Assembly (NCBI RefSeq): GCF_001693815.1
Contig: NZ_MBQD01000011.1
Span: 124,001-188,000, forward strand
Reading direction: 5' to 3'
Length of the DNA stretch: 64,000 nt
From: Tessaracoccus lapidicaptus
GTDB taxonomy: Bacteria; Actinomycetota; Actinomycetes; Propionibacteriales; Propionibacteriaceae
Below, in pieces: positions 32,834 through 41,543 of this stretch (the stretch's first letter is position 1; every line of letters starts with the position of its first letter). The notes below the pieces were generated by a model. The model was not told the DNA's origin, made no database searches, and was given only the letters and a program-made list of their open reading frames with translations. A program made the translations under genes and the position numbers.

Positions 32834-33795
32834 TGATGACCAGCACGACCCGCCGGGGCCGGGGTAGCCCCGGCGGGTCGCCGCTGATCGCCTACCTCTT
32901 CCTGGCCCCCTATCTGATCCTGTTCGCCATGTTTGTGCTCCTTCCGGCCCTGTACGGGTTCTGGATGTCCCTGCACGACTGGGACTTCACGTTCGAGGGT
33001 CGCCCCTTCGTTGGGCTGCTGAACTACACCGACCTCTTCGACCCGGCGTCGGTGCAGTACCAGCCCTTCTGGCGGGGCATGTCCAACACGGCGATCTTCA
33101 CGGTGGCCAGCGTCCCGTTCCTCGTCGCCGTGCCGCTTGGGCTCGCCCTGCTGCTCAACACGGTGTTCCCGGGGCGCACCTTCTTCCGGGCCGTCTACTT
33201 CCTGCCCTACGTCCTCGGCGTGGCCGTCATCGGCGTGATGTGGCGCTACCTGCTCGACGGAAACTTCGGCCTGGTCAACGCCCTGTTCGGGCTCGACATC
33301 CAGTGGACCACCGATCAGCCGTGGGCCTGGATCGCCCTGGTGGGCGTCACCGTCTGGTGGACGATGGGCTTCAACGCCATCATCTACATGGTCGGCCTGG
33401 GTGACATCCCCGGCTACCTCTACGAGGCCGCAGCGCTCGACGGCGCCGGCCCGTGGCAGCGCTTCATCCATGTGACGCTGCCCGGTCTGCGGCCGGTGCT
33501 CATCTTCATCCTCGTCACGACGATCCTCGCAAGCGCCAACATGTTCGGCCAGTCCTACATGATCACGCAGGGCGGGCCGACCGAGTCGACCATGACGGCC
33601 ATCATGGTCATCACGGGCGTCGGCTTCGGCCAGAACCGCGCCGGGCAGGCCGCCGCGATGAGCTACATGCTCGCGCTCGCCCTGGCCATGGTGTCGGTGC
33701 TCAACTTCTGGCTGATGCGGGATCGGGATGCGGCCCGCGAGGCGCGGGCACTGAAGCGCCAGAGGCGCCTGGCCGCGAAGGAGAACGCGCGATGA
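32833..33795 (+). CDS. Sugar ABC transporter permease (MalF type)
   Basis: A 320-residue inner-membrane permease with six membrane segments, the first at about 17-42 (LIAYLFLAPYLILFAMFVLL). The ATPase-docking EAA loop is YEAAALDGAGPWQRFIHVTLPGL. The start ATG shares bases with the stop of the binding-protein gene (TGATG). It pairs with the next permease. No ATPase gene is present in the operon, so a shared multi-sugar ATPase (MsmK/UgpC type) encoded elsewhere must energise it. Confidence 0.93.
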   Translation: MMTSTTRRGRGSPGGSPLIAYLFLAPYLILFAMFVLLPALYGFWMSLHDWDFTFEGRPFVGLLNYTDLFDPASVQYQPFWRGMSNTAIFTVASVPFLVAVPLGLALLLNTVFPGRTFFRAVYFLPYVLGVAVIGVMWRYLLDGNFGLVNALFGLDIQWTTDQPWAWIALVGVTVWWTMGFNAIIYMVGLGDIPGYLYEAAALDGAGPWQRFIHVTLPGLRPVLIFILVTTILASANMFGQSYMITQGGPTESTMTAIMVITGVGFGQNRAGQAAAMSYMLALALAMVSVLNFWLMRDRDAAREARALKRQRRLAAKENAR

Positions 33796-34625
33796 CATCC
33801 TCCCGACGCAACCGCAACCCGCTGTTCTGGCTGGCGCTGGTCCTCCTCTCCCTCGTGTTCGTCGGGCCCGTGGCGATGATGATCCTCACGTCGTTCAAGA
33901 CCCGGGTGGAGTCGCAGACGGTGCCCCCGACGTTCCTGCCCCAGGAATGGACGACGCGCGCCTACGAGGTGCTCTTCGCCGCGGACTCCACCACCCCCGT
34001 GCTGCGGTGGTTCCTCAACTCGATGCTCGCCGCAGCCGGCCACGCCGTGCTGGTGGCCATCGTCTGCTCCATGGCCGGTTATGCCCTGGCCCGTCTGACG
34101 TTCCCGGGCCGTGGCGTCATCTTCGGCGTCATCATCTCGACGCTCTTCGTGCCGGGCTTCATCTTCCTGATGCCCAACTTCGAGATGATGTCGAGGCTGG
34201 CCTGGCTCGACTCCTACCTCGCGCTCATCGTGCCCGGCGCCGCCGGCGCCTTCGGCGTCTTCTTCATGCGCCAGTTCTTCCTCGGCCTGCCCGTGGAGCT
34301 GGAGGAGTCGGCCCGGATCGACGGCGCGGGACCGTGGCGGATCTTCGTCAGCATCGTCCTGCCCAACGCGAGAGCGGCCGTGGTGACGTTGCTGGTCATC
34401 TCGTTCCTCGCCAACTGGAACGACTTCGTGTGGCCGCTGTACGTCATGTTCTCCACCGAGATGCTGACCATCCCCATCGGGCTGTCCCGGCTCCAGGGCG
34501 CCTACACGATCGACTACCCGGTCATCATGGCCGGTGCCACGGTCGCGGCCGTGCCCGTCCTGCTCCTCTACGTCTTCGTCCAGCGCTACATCATCGAAGG
34601 CGTCGCGTCCTCGGGGATCAAGTGA
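33792..34625 (+). CDS. Sugar ABC transporter permease (MalG type)
   Basis: A 277-residue second permease, six membrane segments, with the MalG-type start FWLALVLLSLVFVGPVAMMILTSF and the EAA loop ELEESARIDGAGPWRIFVSIVLPN. The typical YPVIMAGA segment and a C-terminal QRYIIEGVASSGIK are present. Overlaps both neighbours: its ATG lies in the stop of the first permease (ATGA) and its TGA overlaps the GH43 start. Forms the transmembrane pore with the preceding permease. Confidence 0.94.
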   Translation: MTSSRRNRNPLFWLALVLLSLVFVGPVAMMILTSFKTRVESQTVPPTFLPQEWTTRAYEVLFAADSTTPVLRWFLNSMLAAAGHAVLVAIVCSMAGYALARLTFPGRGVIFGVIISTLFVPGFIFLMPNFEMMSRLAWLDSYLALIVPGAAGAFGVFFMRQFFLGLPVELEESARIDGAGPWRIFVSIVLPNARAAVVTLLVISFLANWNDFVWPLYVMFSTEMLTIPIGLSRLQGAYTIDYPVIMAGATVAAVPVLLLYVFVQRYIIEGVASSGIK

Positions 34626-35623
34626 TGTGGCGCCCGTTCCTCATCGCCCTCGGGGCGGTCGCGCTCGCTGCGTGCGGCGCGCCCGCCCCGTCGGCCCCGC
34701 CCAGCCAAGGAGAGACCGCCGTGCCTGAGCCCACCAACCCCGTCTACCCGCTCGACTTCCCCGACCCGCAGGTCCTGCCCGACGGCGACGGCTACCTCGC
34801 CATCGCCACCAACGGCAACGGCATGAACGTCCAGACCATCCACAGCGACAACCTCATCGAGTGGAGACAGGGTGTCGACGCGCTGCCGAGCGTGGCGCCA
34901 TGGTCGTCCTCGGGCAAGGTGTGGGCGCCGGAGATCATCGAATGGCCAGACGGCGGATACCGGCTCTACTACACGACGAAGGCACCGGACCCCGCGTGGC
35001 AGTGCGTCAGCGTCGCCACGTCCGACACCCTGGCCGGGCCCTACGTGGACGACTCCGGTGAGCCGCTGATCTGCGAGATCGAGGAGGGCGGGTCCATCGA
35101 CGCCTCGCCGTTCATCGACGACGACGGCACCGCCTACCTCTACTGGAAGAACGACGGCAACGCGATCGGCGTCGACACGCACCTCAAGGTGGCCCGGCTC
35201 AGCCCTGACGGCATGGCCGTGGAGGGTGAGGTCACCCAGCTGTTCAAGCAGGACCTGCACTGGGAGGGGCACCTCGTCGAAGGCCCGGCCGTGGTCAAGG
35301 TCGACGGCGTCTACCACATGTTCTATTCCGCCAACGACTATGGATCCGACCGCTACGCCGTCGGGCATGCGGTCGCCGACTCGGCCCTCGGGCCCTTCGT
35401 CAAGGACCCGGAGCCGGTGCTGTCCACCAACGAGGTCGCGGCCGGGCCGGGGCACTGCCAGCTGTTCCTCAAGGGCGGGCAGTGGTGGATGGTGTATCAC
35501 GCCTGGAAGCCCGGGTACGTGGGCGATTCGCTCGAGGGGCGCAAGATGTGGCTGTCGCGGGTGGCGTTCGACGGCGCCGCGGTGACGGTTGACCCGCCGG
35601 CCACCGAACTCGAGGCGCCCTGA
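34625..35623 (+). CDS. GH43-family glycoside hydrolase, lipoprotein
   Basis: A 332-residue secreted hydrolase with the five-bladed propeller signature of GH43: catalytic base Asp47 in DFPDPQVL, the pKa-modulating Asp159 in GGSIDASPFID, and acid Glu219 in HLVEGPAVVK. The N-terminus MWRPFLIALGAVALAACG is a lipoprotein signal with Cys17 as the acylated residue, so it probably works on the outer face of the membrane, trimming arabinan or arabinoxylan into pieces for the importer. Last gene of the operon, start overlapping the permease stop. Confidence 0.92.
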   Translation: MWRPFLIALGAVALAACGAPAPSAPPSQGETAVPEPTNPVYPLDFPDPQVLPDGDGYLAIATNGNGMNVQTIHSDNLIEWRQGVDALPSVAPWSSSGKVWAPEIIEWPDGGYRLYYTTKAPDPAWQCVSVATSDTLAGPYVDDSGEPLICEIEEGGSIDASPFIDDDGTAYLYWKNDGNAIGVDTHLKVARLSPDGMAVEGEVTQLFKQDLHWEGHLVEGPAVVKVDGVYHMFYSANDYGSDRYAVGHAVADSALGPFVKDPEPVLSTNEVAAGPGHCQLFLKGGQWWMVYHAWKPGYVGDSLEGRKMWLSRVAFDGAAVTVDPPATELEAP

Positions 35624-35636
35624 CGACCATCCGGTG

Positions 35637-35666
35637 TTGACAGGGCCCGGGAGAGGTCCTTAGTGT
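35637..35666 (+). promoter_or_regulatory. Consensus promoter of the ABC exporter operon
   Basis: A perfect TTGACA (35637-35642), an 18-base spacer, and TAGTGT (35661-35666). The start would be near 35673, within the adjoining palindrome. It is the best consensus -35 in the window. Confidence 0.65.
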
Positions 35667-35669
35667 TGC

Positions 35670-35684
35670 CGTGTCGTCGACACG
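35670..35684. promoter_or_regulatory. 15-bp palindrome at the exporter start site
   Basis: CGTGTCG, one base, CGACACG: perfect 7-1-7 inverted repeat directly after the -10 and touching the upstream ORF's ribosome-binding site. Candidate repressor operator; no regulator gene is adjacent. Confidence 0.5.
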
Positions 35685-35700
35685 GAGGAGGTGCACGCAG

Positions 35701-35754
35701 ATGTTGAGCAACACTGCCGTCCTCGGTCGTCCGCGCGCGTTCGTCGCCCGCTGA
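35701..35754 (+). CDS. 17-residue leader peptide (upstream ORF)
   Basis: ATG to TGA encoding MLSNTAVLGRPRAFVAR. GGAGGAGG lies nine bases upstream, a stronger ribosome-binding site than that of the exporter itself. The peptide ends with GRPRAFVAR. Directly after the stop a 6-bp GC hairpin (CGGGGC 35767-35772 with GCCCCG 35778-35783) could act as an attenuator or anti-antiterminator. Ribosome-mediated attenuation by a short leader ORF is known for heterodimeric multidrug exporters such as BmrCD in Bacillus; applying this here is inference. Confidence 0.45.
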   Translation: MLSNTAVLGRPRAFVAR

Positions 35755-35855
35755 CCTGAGCCGCGCCGGGGCTCCACGCCCCGCCCGTGACGCCCCGCGT
35801 CCCACACCTCACACCACCTCGCGTCGTCGCGACGCCGTCCGTCAGGACCTCTCCC

Positions 35856-37703
35856 ATGCATGCAACGCCCCGCGGGCGATACGATTTCCCGCCCGCGATC
35901 CCGCTCGACGCGCGCCCCGACGTCCGCTCGCCCATCCGATTCCTCTTCTGGCTCATCCGGTCCTACGGCTGGGTCGTGCCCGCCATGACGCTGGCCGCGT
36001 CGTCGTGGCTCATCCCCGCCGCGCTCACGCCCTGGCTGCTGGGACGCGCGATCGACGCCGGAGTCGCGCGCGGTGACGCCACTGCGACCCTCGGCTGGCT
36101 CGCGCTCCTGCTGGCCGTGATCGCCGTGGGCGTCACGGGAGGCATCCTCTTCCACACGTTCGCGGTGCGGATGTGGCTGCTCGGGATCTACGGCATCCAG
36201 CGGCGGGTCTCGCGGCACGCCGTGCACCTGGGCCACGTCCTGAACCGGCGGGTCCCCACCGGCGAGGTGCTGAGCGTCTCGTCGTCCGACTCCGACCAGT
36301 TCGGCGCCACCATCGAGTCCTTCGGCCACGTCATCGCGGCCGCGGTGAGCTTCGTGCTGGCGTCGGCGCTCATGCTCAGCACCTCGCCGTCGCTGGGCGC
36401 CCTGGTACTCGTCGCCACCCCCGTGCTGCTGCTCGCCTCGACGCCGGTGCTGCGCCCGCTGACCCGGGCGCAGTCGGCGGAACGGACCGAGAGTTCGTCG
36501 CTGACCTCGTTGGCGAGCGACATCGCGACGGGGCTGCGCATCCTGCGCGGCATCGGAGGGGAGCGCACGTTCGCGCGCAACTACGAGCGCCAGTCCCAGA
36601 AGGTCCGCGCGCTGGGAGTGCGGCTCGGGACCTGGCAGGCCGTCGTCGAGGCCACGAGCATCCTGCTGTCCGGCCTGCTGCTCGTGGCGCTGGTCCACCT
36701 CGGATCCCTCAGCCTGCTCGACGGCGACCTCAGCGTCGGGGAGCTGATCAGCTTCTTCGGCTACGCGGTGTTCCTGACCTCACCCATGCAGACGTTCTTC
36801 GACTTCGCGCAGAAGTGGGTCCAGGGCCTCGTGGCCGCGCAGAAGACGCTGGCCTTCCTCGGCTCCGAGGTGCCGTGGGCGCCGTCGGGTGCACCGCTCG
36901 GTCCGGACCCGGTGCTGCACGACGAGGTCTCGGGCGTCACCGTCCAGCCCGGACGGATGCTGGGCGTGGTGTCCGCCGACCCCGACGTCACCGCGGCGCT
37001 CGCCGACCGGCTCGGCCGCTACCTCCCCGATGGCGCGCCGGACGCGCCCGACGAGGAGGACCTGACCGGGCGCGCGCGTCGGCTCGCCAGGCGGGAGCGG
37101 ATCGCCGCCCGGGCCCGGCGCGCGGCGGAGGACGCCGAGCTGGCCGCCAGGCCGTGGGGCGTGACCGCGGACGGCGTCGACTACGCGAGCCTCGACGTGG
37201 CCGATCTCAGGCGGCGTGTCGTGGTGTCCCACACCGGGGCGTCGCTGTTCTCGGGAACCCTGCAGACGGCCGTCGATCCGTGGGGGACCCACAGCCGCGA
37301 GCAGGCCGAACGAGCCCTCCTGGCGGCCGCCGCGGAGGACATCTACGAGTCTCTCCCCGGCGGGTGGCAGGGGCGCATCGACGAGAAGGGCCGAGGGCTC
37401 TCCGGCGGCCAGCGTCAACGGCTGGTGCTGGCGCGCGCCCTGGTACAGGACCCCGACGTCCTCGTGCTCGTCGAGCCCACCTCCGCGGTGGACGCCCACA
37501 CCGAGGCCAGGATCGCCGTCCGGCTCGCGGGGCACCGCCGCGGCCGCACCACGGTCGTCGTGACCGCATCCCCACTGCTGCTGCGCCACTGCGACGACAT
37601 CTCGCTCCTGGTGGACGGCCGCGAGGTGGCCCGCGGCACCCACGACGAACTGCACGACCATCCCGACTACCGCCGCGTCATCACCCGCGGCATGGAGCAC
37701 TGA
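35856..37703 (+). CDS. ABC exporter half-transporter with degenerate ATP site
   Basis: A 615-residue half-transporter: six membrane segments (about 40-325) and a C-terminal nucleotide-binding domain. The domain keeps the signature GLSGGQRQR (514-521), but Walker A is gone: the expected P-loop is MLGVVSADPDVT around 368-379 without the GxxGxGK core. The Walker B Asp is Val539 (VLVLVEPTSAVD) and the switch His is Ala571 (VVVTASPLLL). It cannot hydrolyse ATP with its own site and must pair with the next gene, one base downstream. The ATG at 35856 has AGGA eight bases upstream; a GTG at 35787 would overlap the leader hairpin. Confidence 0.9.
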   Translation: MHATPRGRYDFPPAIPLDARPDVRSPIRFLFWLIRSYGWVVPAMTLAASSWLIPAALTPWLLGRAIDAGVARGDATATLGWLALLLAVIAVGVTGGILFHTFAVRMWLLGIYGIQRRVSRHAVHLGHVLNRRVPTGEVLSVSSSDSDQFGATIESFGHVIAAAVSFVLASALMLSTSPSLGALVLVATPVLLLASTPVLRPLTRAQSAERTESSSLTSLASDIATGLRILRGIGGERTFARNYERQSQKVRALGVRLGTWQAVVEATSILLSGLLLVALVHLGSLSLLDGDLSVGELISFFGYAVFLTSPMQTFFDFAQKWVQGLVAAQKTLAFLGSEVPWAPSGAPLGPDPVLHDEVSGVTVQPGRMLGVVSADPDVTAALADRLGRYLPDGAPDAPDEEDLTGRARRLARRERIAARARRAAEDAELAARPWGVTADGVDYASLDVADLRRRVVVSHTGASLFSGTLQTAVDPWGTHSREQAERALLAAAAEDIYESLPGGWQGRIDEKGRGLSGGQRQRLVLARALVQDPDVLVLVEPTSAVDAHTEARIAVRLAGHRRGRTTVVVTASPLLLRHCDDISLLVDGREVARGTHDELHDHPDYRRVITRGMEH

Positions 37704-37704
37704 C

Positions 37705-39633
37705 ATGAGCGACTCACTGCTGGGGACGACGTCCCCCGCCACGTGGCGCGACGGGCCCGCGACCCCGCGGCTCCCCGACGGACTGGGGGCCCCGCGGGGC
37801 GTGGGGCTGCGGGACCGACTGGCCGCCCTCGTCCGGCGGCACCACATCCGCACGGCCACGGCGCTGGCCGTCTACGACGACGCCCGCGCGCCGCGGACCG
37901 GCTTCCCCGTGGCGTCGTCGACGCAGGCGCTGGGTTTCCTGCGCCGCCTGCTCGGCGGGCGGCGCCGCGCGCTGGCTTGGGCCGTGCTGCTCAACGTGGC
38001 GGCGGCGGGGGCCGGCCTGGTGGCGCCGTTCCTGTTGGGGCGCCTCATCGACCGCGTCACTGCGGGGCTGGTGGGACCGTCCGGGGTCTCGACGCTCGTC
38101 GCGGTCATCGCCGGCGTGATCCTCGCGCAGGCGGTCCTGACATTCGCGGCGCGGCGCGCGTCCGCGGTCCTGGGCTACGACCTGCTGGCCGCTGCCCGGG
38201 AGGAAGTCGTCCGCATCGTGCTGCGGCTGCCGCTCGGTCACGTGGAATCGTCCGGGTCTGGGGATCTCCTGACGCGGATCACCTCCGACGTGGGCAAGAT
38301 GGCCACCGCCGCGCGCTGGGCGTTCCCCAACCTCATCGTGTCCATCGTGCTGATCGGCGCGACGCTCATCGCCATGGCCGTCAACTCCTGGCTGCTGGTG
38401 CTGCCGATGATCGGGACGGGCCTCGTGATGTGGCTCGGCGGCCGCTACTACCTGTCGCGCGCCACGGCCGGCTACATCACCGAGTCGCGGTCCTACTCCG
38501 TCATCAACTCCACCACCACGGAGACGGTGGAGGGCGCGCGCACGATCGAGGCGCTGGGCCTGGGCGAGGGGAGGATCGCCCAGATCGACGAGGACACCGA
38601 GGTGTCCGGACAGGCGGAGCGCTACACCATGACGCTGCGCAACATGCTCTTCGCCATGGTCGACTCGTCGTTCCAGCTGCCGCTCGTGGGCGTCGTCCTG
38701 CTCGGCACGTGGGGCCACGCCCAGGGGTGGGTCACGATCGGACAGATCACGACGGCGGCGCTGTACGTCTCGCAGCTGCAGGGCCCGTTGGACCGAGTCA
38801 TCGCGGTCCTGGACCACCTGCAGCTGGGCATCGTGTCCACGGCGCGGCTCATCGGCGTCGCGCAGCTCGACGACGACCGGACGCCCGGAGAGGCGGAGCC
38901 CGACGGCGTCAAGCTGACCGGCAGCGACCTGCGCTTCGGCTACCGGGAGGGCGTCGACGTCCTCCACGGGGTCGACCTGGACCTGCGCCCGGGGGAGCGG
39001 CTCGCGATCGTGGGGCCCTCGGGGTCCGGCAAGTCGACGCTCGGGCGGCTCGTGGCCGGGATCAACCGGCCCCGGATCGGGGAGGTGACCGTGGGCGGCG
39101 TCGACGTCATGGACCTGCCGCTCGACCGGCTGCGCACCGAGGTGGCGCTCGTCACCCAGGAGCACCACGTGTTCGTCGGCACGGTCCGCGACAACGTGGT
39201 CCTGGCGCGGGAGACCACCGCCTCCGACGACGAGGTGATACAGGCGCTGCGCGCGGTCGACGCGTGGGGCTGGGTGTCGCGGCTGCCCGGAGGCCTGGAC
39301 GCCGAGCTCGGCCACGGGAAGGCGACGCTGACGCCGGCACAGGCGCAGCAGGTGGCGCTGGCCCGGCTCATCATCGCCGACCCCCACACGCTGGTGCTCG
39401 ATGAGGCCACGTCGCTCATCGACCCGTCCTCGGCCCGGCACCTTGAGGGGTCGATGGCGGCCCTCTTGGACGGCCGGGCGGTAGTGGCCATCGCGCACCG
39501 GCTGCACACGGCGCACGACGCGGACCGGATCGCGGTGGTCGAGGGCGGCCGCATCGTGGAGCTGGGCTCGCACCACGAGCTGCTGGAGCGCGACGGCCAG
39601 TACGCCGACCTGTGGCGGACCTGGCGCGACTGA
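37705..39633 (+). CDS. ABC exporter half-transporter with intact Walker motifs
   Basis: A 642-residue partner half. About 85 N-terminal cytosolic residues, six membrane segments to about residue 370, then the nucleotide-binding domain with Walker A GPSGSGKST (437-445), Q-loop VTQEHHVF, Walker B TLVLDEATSLID (Asp566, Glu567) and His598 in IAHRL. The signature is broken: LTPAQAQQ at 542-549 in place of LSGGQ. This exactly complements the preceding subunit, so the dimer has one full and one dead ATP site. Substrate unknown; lipid, peptide or drug export are all possible. Confidence 0.92.
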   Translation: MSDSLLGTTSPATWRDGPATPRLPDGLGAPRGVGLRDRLAALVRRHHIRTATALAVYDDARAPRTGFPVASSTQALGFLRRLLGGRRRALAWAVLLNVAAAGAGLVAPFLLGRLIDRVTAGLVGPSGVSTLVAVIAGVILAQAVLTFAARRASAVLGYDLLAAAREEVVRIVLRLPLGHVESSGSGDLLTRITSDVGKMATAARWAFPNLIVSIVLIGATLIAMAVNSWLLVLPMIGTGLVMWLGGRYYLSRATAGYITESRSYSVINSTTTETVEGARTIEALGLGEGRIAQIDEDTEVSGQAERYTMTLRNMLFAMVDSSFQLPLVGVVLLGTWGHAQGWVTIGQITTAALYVSQLQGPLDRVIAVLDHLQLGIVSTARLIGVAQLDDDRTPGEAEPDGVKLTGSDLRFGYREGVDVLHGVDLDLRPGERLAIVGPSGSGKSTLGRLVAGINRPRIGEVTVGGVDVMDLPLDRLRTEVALVTQEHHVFVGTVRDNVVLARETTASDDEVIQALRAVDAWGWVSRLPGGLDAELGHGKATLTPAQAQQVALARLIIADPHTLVLDEATSLIDPSSARHLEGSMAALLDGRAVVAIAHRLHTAHDADRIAVVEGGRIVELGSHHELLERDGQYADLWRTWRD

Positions 39634-39639
39634 CGCGGG

Positions 39640-40458
39640 TCAGCCGAGGGTGAACTCGGCCGTGCCGGGCGCGGCGGCCCGCTCGGCCGGGCCCCACGCC
39701 GCGTCGTCGGCCGACCACTCCCGGTCGCCGACGACGGCCGACGTGACGCCGCCGGCATAGCTGTTGGCGATCACCATGTGCGTGGCCGCCCACAGCGCCG
39801 CCGGATCCGACGCGGTGACGGTGGCGACGCCGTCGCCGAGGGAGAACTCGACGCCCTCCAGCACGGCGAGCTGCCGCTCGAACTGGCCGGGGTCGGCGGC
39901 CGCGGCCTCGAAGCCGAGGCAGCCCAGAGCCTCCTCGCGGGCGCCGCTCAGCGCGGCCGCCACGGCGAGCGCCTTCTCCTCGTGCTGCCGGTAGGCCTCG
40001 GGGTGCCCGCTGCGCTGCACCTGCTGCGCCACATCGTTGACGTCGCCGGTCTCCCAGCCGTCGAACTTCACGAGCTCCTCGTAGAACCGGGCCGACGCGT
40101 ACCAGGGGTCGAGGATCTGCTCCTCGGTGCCCCACCCGTAGGAGGGGCGCTGCTGGAACAGCCCCAGCGAGTCCCGGTCGCCGTAGTCAAGGTTGCGCAG
40201 GTCCGACTCCTGATAGGCCGTCGCCAGCGCGATCACCGCCGCCTGCTCGGGGAGTCCCGCCTCGACGGAGGCCGCGACGATGATCGACGCGTTGCGCGCC
40301 TGCTCCGGGGAGAGGGTGGTCACGCCGTCGTCCATCAGCACGGTGCAGCGCTCGGGTGTGACGCGCTCGTAGACGTAGCGGTAGACCCGGACCCCCACGA
40401 CCGCCAGTGCGGCGATGACCGCGACCGCGAGCAGCGCCGCGATCACAGACCGGCGCAT
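39640..40458 (-). CDS. Membrane-anchored lysozyme-like protein
   Basis: A 272-residue protein with an N-terminal anchor (about 4-24, VIAALLAVAVIAALAVVGV) and an extracytoplasmic domain. Residues about 60-150 resemble the lysozyme-like fold of actinobacterial cell-wall proteins: a helix with ATAYQESDLRNLDYGDRDSLGLFQQRPSYGWGT, in which the Glu of QESD is a possible catalytic residue and SLGLFQQRPSYGWG is strongly conserved in the family. The C-terminal 100 residues are unassigned. Its ATG overlaps the dapD stop by one base, so the two may be cotranscribed. Lytic activity is not established. Confidence 0.75.
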   Translation of the reverse strand: MRRSVIAALLAVAVIAALAVVGVRVYRYVYERVTPERCTVLMDDGVTTLSPEQARNASIIVAASVEAGLPEQAAVIALATAYQESDLRNLDYGDRDSLGLFQQRPSYGWGTEEQILDPWYASARFYEELVKFDGWETGDVNDVAQQVQRSGHPEAYRQHEEKALAVAAALSGAREEALGCLGFEAAAADPGQFERQLAVLEGVEFSLGDGVATVTASDPAALWAATHMVIANSYAGGVTSAVVGDREWSADDAAWGPAERAAAPGTAEFTLG

Positions 40459-41390
40459 CAGTTGGCGTGCAGCTCGGAGTTGAGCGACACCTTCGCCCCG
40501 CGCCGGTTGCGGGCCATGACCGCGCCGGTGACGGAGTCGCGCAGGAACAGCAGGTCGTCCTGGCCGGACAGCTCGCGGGCCTTGACGACGCTGCCGTCGG
40601 GCAGCGTGACCTTGGTGCCGGCGGTGACGTAGAGGCCCGCCTCCACGACGCAGTCGTGCCCGAGCGAGATGCCGATGCCGGAGTTCGCGCCCAGCAGGCA
40701 GCGCTCGCCGAGGCGGATGATCTCCTGGCCGCCGCCCGACAGGGTGCCCATGATGGACGCGCCGCCGCCGACGTCGGTGCCGTCGGCCACCACGACCCCG
40801 GCTGAGATGCGGCCCTCGACCATGGACGTGCCGAGCGTGCCGGCGTTGAAGTTCACGAAGCCCTCATGCATGACGGTGGTGCCATCCGCCAAGTGCGCGC
40901 CGAGCCGCACACGGTCCGCGTCCGCGATGCGCACGCCGGCCGGGGTGACGTAGTCCACCATGCGCGGGAACTTGTCGATGCCGTAGACGGTCAGCTGCTC
41001 GCCGCGGGCGCGCAGCAGCATCCGCACCCGGTTGACGTCACCGATCCGGACGGGTCCGCGCGTCGTCCACGCGTTGTTCGGCAGCACGCCGAAGATGCCC
41101 GTGAGGTTCAGCCCGTGCGGCGCGACCAGCCGCGCGCTCAGCAGGTGCAGCCGCAGGTAGGCGTCCTCCACGGTGGCCGGCGGCTCGTCGAGCGCGATCT
41201 CCACCCGCACGGCCTTCGTCTCGACCTGCCGGATCTCGTCCACGTGCTGCGCCTCGGCCAGCAACGACGGCGGGTCGTCGGTCACCCCCGAGCCCAGCCG
41301 CGGCTCCGGGTACCACGCGTCGAGGACGGCGCCGGTGGTGTGGACGGTGGCCAGGCCCCAGGCCCAGGCGGTGCGGGTCTCGTTGGTCAT
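40458..41390 (-). CDS. dapD: Tetrahydrodipicolinate N-succinyltransferase
   Basis: A 310-residue enzyme of the succinylase route to diaminopimelate and lysine, transferring succinyl from succinyl-CoA to tetrahydrodipicolinate. It is the actinobacterial DapD form: an N-terminal mixed domain, then a left-handed beta-helix with [46 protein letters not shown] and [22 protein letters not shown]. The ATG at 41390 is supported by TAGACT seven bases upstream. A very long antisense frame runs through it but lacks any family features. Confidence 0.95.
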   Translation of the reverse strand: MTNETRTAWAWGLATVHTTGAVLDAWYPEPRLGSGVTDDPPSLLAEAQHVDEIRQVETKAVRVEIALDEPPATVEDAYLRLHLLSARLVAPHGLNLTGIFGVLPNNAWTTRGPVRIGDVNRVRMLLRARGEQLTVYGIDKFPRMVDYVTPAGVRIADADRVRLGAHLADGTTVMHEGFVNFNAGTLGTSMVEGRISAGVVVADGTDVGGGASIMGTLSGGGQEIIRLGERCLLGANSGIGISLGHDCVVEAGLYVTAGTKVTLPDGSVVKARELSGQDDLLFLRDSVTGAVMARNRRGAKVSLNSELHAN

Positions 41391-41397
41391 GGCGGTC

Positions 41398-41403
41398 AGT
41401 CTA
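41398..41403 (-). promoter_or_regulatory. Leaderless -10 (TAGACT) of dapD
   Basis: On the minus strand TAGACT lies seven bases before the ATG at 41390. Confidence 0.5.
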
Positions 41404-41530
41404 GTGGCGCATCGGGAGCGTCCAGCAGCTCGCGGGCCGTCAACGCGGCGTCCAGCGCCCCGGCCGCGTACACGACCCCAGCCTACGGGCGGATCCACGG
41501 TCGCGGATGTGGACGATCGGCCCGACCCCA

Positions 41531-41536
41531 TACCCT
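41531..41536 (+). promoter_or_regulatory. Leaderless -10 (TACCCT) of the ATP-grasp operon
   Basis: TACCCT lies seven bases before the ATG at 41544. Confidence 0.5.
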
Positions 41537-41543
41537 GTGACGC

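Noticed and set aside
35787-35855. GTG at 35787 as the start of the first exporter subunit
   Set aside because: It adds 23 Pro/Thr-rich residues and lies three bases after the leader hairpin without a ribosome-binding site; the ATG at 35856 has AGGA at a good distance.
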